Shown piece by piece: positions 1-5,739 of a stretch of DNA of 17,539 nucleotides. Both the position numbers and the translations under genes were made by a program. This DNA is from Marinovum sp. (GTDB taxonomy: Bacteria; Pseudomonadota; Alphaproteobacteria; Rhodobacterales; Rhodobacteraceae): assembly GCA_002684375.1 (NCBI GenBank), contig NYVC01000032.1, positions 1-17,539 of the forward strand, read 5' to 3'. The notes below the pieces were generated by a model. The model saw only the letters and a program-made list of their open reading frames with translations, had not been told where the DNA came from and ran no database searches. Within the stretch, counting starts at the first letter, position 1; each line of letters opens with the position of its first letter.

Positions 1-410
1 CTTCTCGTAAGACCAACCAAGGCCTGTATTTCCGTTGGATGTGCACCCAGACCGGTCCGTGAGATCAGGTGTCTGGCATCCTCGAAAGACATCGTTTCTT
101 GCAGCCGTGTCTTCTGCAAATCCATGGTCTCATGATACAAATTGAAAGCACTTGTCAGATGGGTGAAAATCTCTGTTGTCAGGCCGTCTGCCCTTGTGGG
201 CGACTGTGTGACCCCGACAGTTTTGAGAGCCTTTGATAAGGCCAGCTCAGTCTGCGGACCCCACAGCCCGTCTGAAGGCCCGGGATTGAAACCAGCTGCA
301 CGCAGGGAGTTTTGTATCATAAGTGTCTTAGATGGTTCGGCCAAAACCGCACCCGCTTGAGGTATAAGCAAAAATATAAAAACTGTGAAAACAACTAATT
401 TAAGGTACAT
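1..410 (-). CDS. Secreted DUF1800-family protein with N-terminal peptidoglycan-binding-like segment (partial, 3' end outside window)
   Basis: I translated this by hand from the reverse strand. It starts at the ATG at 410-408, behind a strong GGAGGA ribosome binding site (414-419), and stays open to the window edge (136 codons). The first ~25 residues form a signal peptide: a Lys after MYL, a hydrophobic core, then AGAVLA before EPSK. Residues ~28-60 (MIQNSLRAAGFNPGP, then SDGLWGPQTE) resemble a peptidoglycan-binding repeat. The last ~30 residues (EDARHLISRTGLGAHPTEIQ, then ALVGLTR) match the typical opening of DUF1800 domains, in which an R-H-L-x-x-R-x-G-x-G core is followed by a conserved 'ALVGLTR'-type helix. 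DUF1800 proteins are exported, of unknown biochemical role, and often followed by a DUF1501 gene, which would lie left of this window. Export is well supported and the DUF1800 call is fairly firm. The peptidoglycan-binding assignment is weaker. Confidence 0.75.
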   Translation of the reverse strand, partial: MYLKLVVFTVFIFLLIPQAGAVLAEPSKTLMIQNSLRAAGFNPGPSDGLWGPQTELALSKALKTVGVTQSPTRADGLTTEIFTHLTSAFNLYHETMDLQKTRLQETMSFEDARHLISRTGLGAHPTEIQALVGLTR

Positions 411-716
411 TCTTCCTCCAAAGGGATGGATCTCGCTAAATCAAATTAGTTATCCTCTCTCTGCGCTAAGGTGTGATTATACTGGATTATCGGCTATCGG
501 CAACTGTGGCTCAGGCCGGCTTTGTCAGATAAAAATTGCTTGAAGAGGGCAGGGTGACTTTATAGCGTCTTTGTATGACAAACCATTCTCCAATTAGCTA
601 GTTTAAAACTAACCCTGAAGTTAAAGGGCTTGCAGTCATGCTGTATGTTTGATGTCCGCAGTCTCTTTGCAATGTAAAAGATTTACTGTGTCAACGCCGG
701 ACTAGAACGCAAACAT
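411..716. other. Gene-poor stretch between the DUF1800 gene and the IS remnant
   Basis: No convincing coding sequence or RNA gene is visible here. It should hold the promoter of the leftward DUF1800 gene. The only structure noted is the short imperfect palindrome TAGTTTAAAACTA at 599-611, for which I have no function. The stretch ends at the presumed outer end of the IS3-family remnant. Confidence 0.5.
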
Positions 717-1252
717 TGTCTGTTGTCAGCTTTTTGGAACCACGAGCTTTTTAAATAACGAGAATGTTTAGGCTCATCTGATTACTTTCATTATGCGGTC
801 TGTTTGCGGTGTTGCAAGCGTCTTGCTTGTAAGGTGTTTTGTTTGATCATTTCCCTTTGTTGTAGAATGGCTTTGTCACGTCCAAAGTAGACATCAGACG
901 GAGTGACGTTGTTCAAGATCGCAGGATAGCGCTGCCGGTTGTCGTGATCCACGAAGGCTTCGATATGAGCCTCAAGCTCATCGGGCGGGAAATAGTTTTC
1001 TAGCAGGCAGGGGTTTTTCAGGGTTTGATGCCAGCGCGCCATCTTGCCTCGTGTTTGTGGATGATAAGGCGCGCCGCGAGAATGCCTCATACCTTTGTCT
1101 TGCAGCCATTCAGCCAGATCGCCTGAGACGCAACTAGAGCCATTGTCACTCAGCAGATGTGGCTTGTGAACGGCGCGGACGTGGTCGCTGCAAAATGCTT
1201 TCGGCATGGATAACCGACCACCGGATGATTTTAAAGAATGTCCCACTCGCAA
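717..1252 (-). mobile_element. 3' end of an IS3-family insertion sequence (remnant)
   Basis: This is the distal part of an IS3-family element: the C-terminal half of its OrfB transposase (791 to about 1205) plus about 70 bp of non-coding end. The outer end is placed at about 717 (TGTCTGTTGTCAGC) because this type of IS3 element, as I recall it, ends in a TGTC-type sequence a short way past the transposase stop. That boundary is an inference. The rest of the element (OrfA and the N-terminal half of OrfB) is absent. The inner break lies near 1205-1252, only 60-110 bp before the CcmE-like gene. Confidence 0.65.
791..1252 (-). pseudogene. IS3-family OrfB transposase, C-terminal fragment with lost catalytic Glu
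   Basis: The open frame of 153 codons matches the integrase core of IS3-family OrfB transposases only from about residue 18 onward. Recognisable blocks are KPHLLSDNGSS (second catalytic Asp, D36), GAPYHPQTRGK, RWHQTLKN, LENYFPPDELEAHIEAF, and a C-terminal YPAILNNVTPSDVYFGRDKA block. The DDE catalytic Glu should lie 35 residues after D36, in a G-K-I-E motif. Here that motif reads G-K-M-A (A72), so the active site is broken. The first Asp and the N-terminal HTH part are missing. The first ~17 residues look unrelated to transposase and the ATG is probably accidental. This is a dead remnant, not a working transposase. Confidence 0.85.
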
Positions 1253-1312
1253 ATGCTCTGGTGAAATCTTCTGATCTTGGGTATTGCATGCCGAAACTGG
1301 AGAGTAGCTGTA

Positions 1313-1714
1313 ATGAAACTTATGATATATTTGACGATCACATGCTGTGTTCTTACGACCAGCGCTTGGTCACAAACTCGTTATTTTCTATTTCCGAGTG
1401 AGGTTCGTGCGTACTCGCAGCAATTCTCCCAAACGGTTAATGTTTTTGGAATTGTCCACTCTGTTAAAAATTTGGAGGCAGACACCTTTGGATTTCAATT
1501 TTCACTATCAGATAAAAATGAAAGTATAACCGTCGTTTATGAGGGTGGATTACCTGATTTATTTGAACCGGGTATTCCCGCGGTGGTTCACGGTGAATTT
1601 GAGGAAAATATTTTCTCTGCGACATCAATTATTGTTAAATTTTCCACCGAATACTTGCCGATACCAGCGCTCAATGAATTGCGTTCATACGGCGTAATGA
1701 TACCTAATGAATAG
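1313..1714 (+). CDS. CcmE-like periplasmic OB-fold protein lacking the haem-binding histidine
   Basis: The start is the ATG at 1313, preceded by GGAGAG at 1299-1304 (8-nt spacing). A TTG at 1277 in the same frame is less likely. The product is 133 aa. Residues 1-20 are a signal peptide or membrane anchor (MKLMIYLTITCCVLTTSAWS). The rest aligns by eye with the CcmE cytochrome c maturation haem chaperone: FPSEV at 27-31, VNVFGIVHSV at 42-51, the FSLSDKNESITVVYEGGLPD strand block at 64-82 (family: VTD..V.V.Y.G.LPDLF), then LFEPG, and a KFSTEYLP block at 109-116. In CcmE the last block reads K-H-D-E-x-Y-x-P, and its His binds haem covalently. Here that His is Phe110, while Lys109 and Tyr114 remain. 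Length and fold fit CcmE, but haem carriage by the usual route is not possible. No other ccm gene is nearby. IS remnants flank the gene on both sides, and a cupredoxin gene converges on it. Confidence 0.75.
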   Translation: MKLMIYLTITCCVLTTSAWSQTRYFLFPSEVRAYSQQFSQTVNVFGIVHSVKNLEADTFGFQFSLSDKNESITVVYEGGLPDLFEPGIPAVVHGEFEENIFSATSIIVKFSTEYLPIPALNELRSYGVMIPNE

Positions 1715-1716
1715 TT

Positions 1717-1926
1717 GGCAATCTCCCCATTTTTAATGGGGCCCACTTGTAGAACTACGCGGCCATTTTCAGTTTCATTGCAGGTATGACCCCGCCGATG
1801 GCCGTGTTGGGCAGGTCGTTGTTGTAAGTCCAGAACCATTTCGTGGCCTGATCTAGTGCTTACCTGAATCGTTCTCAAACCAGACGTCAACCCGTCAAAA
1901 TTCGGATCCCAGACGTCTCCGATCAT
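1717..1926 (-). mobile_element. 3' end remnant of a second IS3-family element
   Basis: Reading the minus strand in the frame that stops at 1755-1757 gives the C-terminus of an IS3-family OrfB. It runs ALDQATKWFWTYNND then LPNTAIGGVIPAMKLKMAA, close to the family's W-L-W-T-Y-N-N-x-R-P-N-M-A-I-G-G-x-T-P-A-M-K-L ending. The match is clean from about 1860 to 1755. Beyond 1861 it is broken by an in-frame stop and an apparent frameshift. Past the transposase stop, 1717-1741 (TTGGCAATCTCCCC then ATTTTTAATGGGG) probably is the element's outer end, which abuts the stop codon of the CcmE-like gene. The exact ends are inferred. Confidence 0.6.
1725..1741. repeat. Hairpin CCCCATT-TTT-AATGGGG after the CcmE-like gene
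   Basis: A perfect 7-bp stem with a 3-nt loop begins 11 nt after the CcmE-like stop codon. It lacks a T-tract on either strand, so I do not call it an intrinsic terminator. It may simply be part of the terminal sequence of the adjacent IS3 remnant, though it could still reduce read-through. Confidence 0.4.
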
Positions 1927-2011
1927 AGCGTTATTTAAAACAAGAGTTAAGAAAATGTACTCTTATCAATCTGGAGGTTCGTTTCGGCTTTATATTAGAG
2001 GTGTTTGATAG

Positions 2012-2029
2012 GGTATATTTGAATATACC
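2012..2029 (-). terminator. Possible weak terminator hairpin after the pseudoazurin gene
   Basis: GGTATATT-TG-AATATACC is a perfect 8-bp inverted repeat lying 5 nt downstream of the pseudoazurin stop codon in its direction of transcription. The stem is AT-rich and no long U-run follows, so termination strength is doubtful. An alternative is a regulatory palindrome. Confidence 0.3.
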
Positions 2030-2034
2030 TAAAC

Positions 2035-2475
2035 TTATTGCAATAATTTAGCCTTTGATTTCGCAATTTTAATCAATCTTTTCACAACTGAATCCGCCAC
2101 ATGGGGTAATAGAGTGCTTTTAATGATCTCTAAATTATGAAAATCTTTGTCAACCACTATGAGGCCTAACATGCCCATATTACCATGTGGGGTACATTGA
2201 TATAAGTACACGCCAGGAACTGTAAAAATGACTGAATAAAACGCGTCTATTTCTGATTTTTTGGGAAGGGTGTTCATATTCGGACCTGAAAGAAATTCCA
2301 CATTATGGCCTTTATTTGTTGGCAACCATTCGACAGTGTCTCCTGCGTCAATGAGGATAACTTCACTGCTGTAGGAGTCATGTGCTGTAAACTCTATTTG
2401 AATAGTCTCTGCTAAAGCCAGGTTTGGGATTGCCATAAGGGTCATAATGAAAAATACAGTAAATATCATACGCAT
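2035..2475 (-). CDS. Pseudoazurin-type blue copper protein (cupredoxin)
   Basis: The 146-aa product has a signal peptide of about 22 residues (cleavage near LALA-ET) and is therefore periplasmic. The four type-1 copper ligands of pseudoazurin are present in the right order: His57 in NKGHNVEF, then Cys94, His97 and Met102 in YLYQCTPHGNMGMLG. The preceding DAGDTVEWLPT and FTVPGVYLYQC blocks match pseudoazurin beta-strands. After the Met ligand a helical tail of about 40 residues, rich in Lys and Ile, ends the protein, similar to the C-terminal helices of pseudoazurins. Family members carry single electrons between membrane or c-type cytochromes and periplasmic reductases such as nitrite or N2O reductase. 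No such reductase is in the window, so the partner is unknown. A second in-frame ATG (2469) is possible. The ribosome binding site is weak. Confidence 0.85.
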   Translation of the reverse strand: MRMIFTVFFIMTLMAIPNLALAETIQIEFTAHDSYSSEVILIDAGDTVEWLPTNKGHNVEFLSGPNMNTLPKKSEIDAFYSVIFTVPGVYLYQCTPHGNMGMLGLIVVDKDFHNLEIIKSTLLPHVADSVVKRLIKIAKSKAKLLQ

Positions 2476-2563
2476 GCTTTGCTACTTTAAAGATTTTCGA
2501 CTCACCCTTATTTGATGAATGATGGTTTAAGATAAGACAATACAATACGTGATAGATGTGCTT

Positions 2564-2783
2564 CTAGATTTTAGACCAGTTTGCAGCCTGTTTAAGGTGG
2601 ATTATGGTTTCACTTTAGGCTGCTTGTCTCGTTGCTTCTGTTTTGCTCTCATAGGCTTCGTTCGGGGTCAATATGCATGGGTGGAATGCGGGCGCTCGGC
2701 GTTGTAGTAGGTCAAGCATTTTCCGATACCGGCCTTGGCCTCTGATCCGCCTTAGCCAGGCTGCAAACTGGTCAAAAAACTAG
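2564..2783. repeat. 220-bp element with 39-bp imperfect terminal inverted repeats (probable internally deleted IS3 derivative)
   Basis: The segment 2564-2602 and the reverse complement of 2745-2783 match over 39 bp with about five mismatches. This includes a perfect 17-bp core, GACCAGTTTGCAGCCTG, at 2574-2590 and 2757-2773. Both outer ends read CTAG. The interior on the minus strand encodes a degraded IS3 OrfB C-terminus: TYYNAERPHSTHAY in one frame, then LTPNEAYESKTEATRQAA with its stop at 2615-2617 in another. The simplest reading is an IS3-family element that lost its middle and kept both ends, giving a MITE-like unit. Whether CTAG is a target duplication or part of the repeat cannot be decided, because it is a palindrome. 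Confidence 0.6.
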
Positions 2784-3392
2784 GACCACCTCTCGTCGCC
2801 ACAGGCGTTCCACAGGTTTGTCATTCACTTGCTAGCCTGCATCTCTCAACAAGGCAGCGATCCGGCGATAGCCATATCGACCGAACTGGCGCGTCAGTTC
2901 GATCATGTCCTCGACCAAGCGCTCTTCGTCAGCACGCCCCTTTGGCAACCGACGCTGCGTGGATCGGTGCTGGCCCAGAACGCGACAAGCCCGTCGCTCA
3001 GAAACTTTGAACTGGTCGCTGCACATGATCAATGCAGGCCCGCCGGCGGGAGGGGCTCCGAAGTTTCCCGATGCGGCCTCTTTCAAGATTAGCTTGTCCG
3101 ATGTCTGGTCAGAAACCGTACGACGCAGGCGCTCGTTCTCTTTCTGTAGCCGCTTCAGTTCTTTGAGTTGCTCTATGCCCATTCCACCGTGCTTTTTCTT
3201 CCAACGGTAATAGGTTTGTTCAGTCACGCTGATCTGTCTGATCGCGTCAATCCGAGGCATGCCTTGCCCCATCAGAAATTCAACCTGCCGTAACTTCACG
3301 ACAATCTCTTCAGGCTTAGGTCTCTTAATCGCCATCTCTGGTCCTTCGCTTTCCTAACTATAGGGGCGGACCACTGCAAAGGGGGCGGCTCA
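2784..3392 (-). mobile_element. 5' half of an IS3-family element
   Basis: The left end of this element (minus orientation) is placed at the TGA at 3392-3390, followed inward by GCCGCCCCCTTT. It is immediately preceded by sequence that still reads as IS5 transposase, so the element most likely inserted into an IS5 copy. It contains OrfA and the beginning of OrfB. Homology ends at about 2784, where the 220-bp inverted-repeat element begins, so the 3' half of the element is gone. Confidence 0.65.
2832..3335 (-). pseudogene. IS3-family OrfA plus N-terminal part of OrfB, accidentally joined in frame
   Basis: Residues 1 to ~93 are a complete OrfA: an HTH region (KPEEIVVKLRQVEFLMGQG, then IDAIRQISVTEQTYYRWK) and a leucine-zipper-like helix (ELKRLQKENERLRRTV). 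It ends in KLILKEAASGNF. OrfB sequence follows (KVSERRACRVLGQHRSTQRR, then GRYGYRRIAALLRDAG). OrfB normally lies in the -1 frame, and that frame is readable as SPSRRRACIDHVQR. An extra C in CGACCAG appears to shift it back into the OrfA frame. The open frame then ends at a TAG where the family has Trp (DAG-W-QVNDK). In-frame homology (QVNDKPVERLWRRE) continues to about 2785. No integrase core remains, so it is not functional. Confidence 0.8.
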
Positions 3393-3603
3393 GTCCTGAA
3401 GCGCATCAAACAGACGGTCAAGAACGCCTGCGTCGGCCCAACGACGCATTCGGGTGTAAACCCGTGCGCCACTTGCCAAAACGTGGCGGCAAGGCCCGCC
3501 ATTTACAGCCATTTTCGGTGACAAAAAGGATGGCATTGATCACAGTGAGGTGAGAAACCCGCACATCGCCGCGTTGAACAGGGAGATAGGGTTGGATCAG
3601 CAT
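3393..3603 (-). pseudogene. IS5-family transposase, N-terminal fragment with frameshift
   Basis: The minus strand reads IQPYLPVQRGDVRVS, then TVINAILFVTENGCKWRALP and PRFGKW. These are typical of the N-terminal domain of IS5-family (IS427/IS1031-like) transposases. After FGKW the open frame drifts (RTGLHPNASLG). The expected family sequence VYTRMRRWADAGVLDRLFDA, then LQD, continues in a neighbouring frame, so a frameshift lies near 3465-3475. The match stops at about 3393, exactly where the IS3 element's TGA end begins. The catalytic domain is therefore missing. The original start may also be lost, because the family usually has a few more residues before I-x-P-Y-L-P. Confidence 0.75.
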
Positions 3604-3969
3604 GTACTAATTTATATTATTTTAATTATAACATATACTTATCATAATTATCCGTAGGCTATAGTGTTAATAGGCCCTAGATGGGTCTGAGCAATTTGAG
3701 GGCTCTACAAACGACGCGCTTGCCCAAACTGACCATGAAGAATATGAAATCCAAACCCGCAAACTCTCGTTATGAATAATGCAGCCTCTGCGGGCAGGGG
3801 CCATAATCTTCTTATACAGTAATTTTGTACAACGACTGCCCAATGAAGGTAATCGAGTTGTACCAGGCGCGTACATGAAAAAATTGCTAAGCTCACCGAA
3901 TTTGCGGTATAAAAATGGGGTGCACCAAAAGAAATACTAGTCTGAGAACTTGTTGTCGCGAGCCTAATA
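3604..3969. other. Gene-poor stretch between the IS block and the catabolic operon
   Basis: The first ~50 bp are strongly AT-rich. Two overlapping minus-strand open frames (3667-3876 and 3705-3896) and a 32-codon plus-strand frame (3681-3779) show no recognisable motif and no good ribosome binding site. I see no tRNA, transposase block or clear terminator here, although the long upstream operon on the minus strand ends at 3970. Confidence 0.45.
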
Positions 3970-5202
3970 TCAGGGGTTATGTTTGATTATTTCACCACCT
4001 TTTACGATTGTATTGATATTTTCGCCCTGGCCTGAAAGCACTGACAAATCCATCAGTGGATCGCGGTCCAGTATAATGGTATCAGCGAAAGCCCCGGGCT
4101 TTAGCGTTCCAATCTGACCTTCCATGCGCAATAGCTTGGCAGCGATAAGGGTTGCGCTTTGAATGACCGTTTGGCTGGAAAGCACCCGCCCGCGCAATTC
4201 AAATTCGCCGGATTGGTGGGGCTGCATCCCCCCGAGCAGATCACTGCCATATGCCATTTGTAGGCCCGCGTCTTGCATGATCGACAGCGATTCCATGCCA
4301 CGTAAACGCACATCATCTACTTTTACAATCGAGGCCGCAGGTAAACCCATGGAGGCGCCTTCGGATTTGAGTTTGTCATAGGTGATCAATGTGGGGCAGG
4401 CGATGCAGCCTTTTTCTGCGGCCAGACGTGCGGTCTCTGCAGTGATCAGATTGCAATGTTCCAACGAATGAACCCCGCATTCAACGGCGCGCAAGATTGC
4501 CTCATCGGTATAAAGATGGGCGGACACATAAGTGCCGGTGTTTTGGGCTTCTTCTACAGCAGCGATGAGTTCTGCGCGCGAAAAGCCAAGGAAATGTATT
4601 GGATCAGATGGTGAGGAAACCCCGCCATTTGCCATAAGTTTAAGGAAATCAGCGCCGGTACGGAATTGCTCTCTGGCGGCTTTGCGCAGCTCGGGTTCAC
4701 CATCGCAAATGACCCCAAGTGCGCCCAGCGGGACCGGCCAATCGGGAACAGGTGTGCTGTCAAAAGGGCCTCTTTGATCGGTATGCCCGCCTGTCTGGGA
4801 CAAAGCTTTGCCACATATGTTCAACCGCGGCAGTGCAATGGGGGCCTCTTCCATGGCCATGCGCAAGGGGCCGGTTGCGCCACCCAGGTCCCGCACTGTC
4901 GTAAATCCACGGGTGAGCATTGCGCCCATAAGGTTCATAGCCGCGACTGTTATCATAGCATCGGGTACAGCTGCATTTTCTTTCAGATTGGCATTTTGTG
5001 CGATGACATGGACATGGGCGTCTATCAAACCCGGCATGACAAAGCGGTCCCGCGCATCGATCACCGTTACATCGCCCGAGGTTGTCAGCGAGGGCCCAAT
5101 ATCTTGTACCTTGCCATCGGCGAGCATAATATCCACAGCATCTTTGGCGCGGTCTGTCGTGCCGTCTACGATGCGTGCGTTCTTGATTAAAATGTTATTC
5201 AT
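3970..5202 (-). CDS. Metal-dependent amidohydrolase (imidazolonepropionase/prolidase-like, Sgx9260-type)
   Basis: The 410-aa product is a full-length amidohydrolase-superfamily enzyme with the usual small beta-sandwich at both ends (residues 1-55 and ~350-410) around a TIM barrel. The metal-site set is complete: His63 and His65 (GLIDAHVHV), probable carboxylated Lys188 (FLKLMANGGV), His229 (SAHLYT), His249 (HSLEHCN) and Asp321 (YGSDLLGG). The K-L-M-A-N-G-G-V and G-x-x-S-L-E-H patterns are typical of the subgroup annotated as Xaa-Pro or Xaa-Arg dipeptidases and related deacylases, which cleave amide bonds in the cytoplasm. It has no signal peptide. It is the last gene of the operon, and its ATG overlaps the end of the GAF gene by 8 bp. 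Paired with HyuAB it would give a second amide-cleaving step. The exact substrate is not readable from sequence. Confidence 0.85.
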   Translation of the reverse strand: MNNILIKNARIVDGTTDRAKDAVDIMLADGKVQDIGPSLTTSGDVTVIDARDRFVMPGLIDAHVHVIAQNANLKENAAVPDAMITVAAMNLMGAMLTRGFTTVRDLGGATGPLRMAMEEAPIALPRLNICGKALSQTGGHTDQRGPFDSTPVPDWPVPLGALGVICDGEPELRKAAREQFRTGADFLKLMANGGVSSPSDPIHFLGFSRAELIAAVEEAQNTGTYVSAHLYTDEAILRAVECGVHSLEHCNLITAETARLAAEKGCIACPTLITYDKLKSEGASMGLPAASIVKVDDVRLRGMESLSIMQDAGLQMAYGSDLLGGMQPHQSGEFELRGRVLSSQTVIQSATLIAAKLLRMEGQIGTLKPGAFADTIILDRDPLMDLSVLSGQGENINTIVKGGEIIKHNP

Positions 5203-5686
5203 AAAGTGTCTCCCGATGATTTGACGCTATTTTCCAGAGTTTTCCAGCGGTTTTCAGCAGCGGCACACAAGGGTCGCCAAATTTTATAGCACGGTGCAGA
5301 TGATCAGTGCCGTAGCGACCTTGGGCATCCAGAAGATTGAGCGTGCCAATGGTCTGGCCGTGATCGCGAACTGGGATGTTGAGGCAACAGCCGCAGCCCA
5401 AATCAGCGATTAAGTCATAGTCGGAGAAAGCGTTTCGCAGTTCTTCTAGGGTTTGCCCCAACCAGGGTTCTCCACGTGTAATAACATGTGTGCCCCAAGG
5501 TGTTGGCCCCATTTGTTTGCGCCCACCCAATGGGTACGCTTCAAGATTACTGGAATGGATGCGTACCATATCGGGTAAATCGACCAACAACACGGAAAAC
5601 AGGCGAAAGCCGATTTCGGCGGAAAGCTGATGTTCCAGATCGCAGAACGCAGTCGAAAGATCAGTAATGGTTGGAATATGTGTCAT
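5195..5686 (-). CDS. Stand-alone GAF-domain protein
   Basis: The 163-aa product is a single GAF-like domain with nothing attached. The N-terminal helix (DLSTAFCDLEHQLSAEIG) is followed by strand FRLFSVLLVDL, R-I-H-S-S-N at 42-47, a YPLGGRKQMGPTPWGT loop, and the typical C-terminal strand pair LNIPVRDHGQTIGTLNLLD (102-120). A C-G-C-C cluster sits at 98-101, just before the strand that usually lines the ligand pocket. GAF domains bind small molecules and mostly regulate a linked output domain, which is absent here. The gene overlaps the amidohydrolase by 8 bp and follows the Gfo/Idh gene by 53 bp, so it is a translated member of the catabolic operon. It could sense the substrate or be a repurposed enzyme-like binding protein. 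Function is unknown. Confidence 0.7.
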   Translation of the reverse strand: MTHIPTITDLSTAFCDLEHQLSAEIGFRLFSVLLVDLPDMVRIHSSNLEAYPLGGRKQMGPTPWGTHVITRGEPWLGQTLEELRNAFSDYDLIADLGCGCCLNIPVRDHGQTIGTLNLLDAQGRYGTDHLHRAIKFGDPCVPLLKTAGKLWKIASNHRETLYE

Positions 5687-5739
5687 AACGTGTTCAATCG
5701 CTTAGCGGATAGTTGCAAACTGAAAGCTGCCGGAACAGC

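Noticed and set aside
142..360. 72-codon plus-strand open frame
   Set aside because: It lies antisense to the DUF1800-family gene, has no ribosome binding site and shows no recognisable motif.
599..611. Palindrome TAGTTTAAAACTA
   Set aside because: Isolated and AT-rich, with no nearby promoter elements to give it meaning.
1588..1926. 112-codon minus-strand open frame
   Set aside because: It overlaps the CcmE-like gene and reads the IS3 remnant out of frame. The true transposase tail is in another frame that stops at 1755.
3296..3502. 68-codon minus-strand frame (MAGLAATFWQ...)
   Set aside because: It spans the IS5/IS3 junction in the wrong frame. The real transposase sequence in this region reads VYTRMRRWADAG in another frame.
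3681..3779. 32-codon basic plus-strand peptide (MGLSNLRALQ...)
   Set aside because: No ribosome binding site and no family resemblance; too short to support.
3667..3896. Two overlapping minus-strand open frames downstream of the IS block
   Set aside because: No motif, no convincing ribosome binding site, and two competing frames of similar length argue for chance.
4666..5224. Long plus-strand frames opposite the amidohydrolase gene
   Set aside because: Antisense shadows of a gene with a complete set of catalytic residues.
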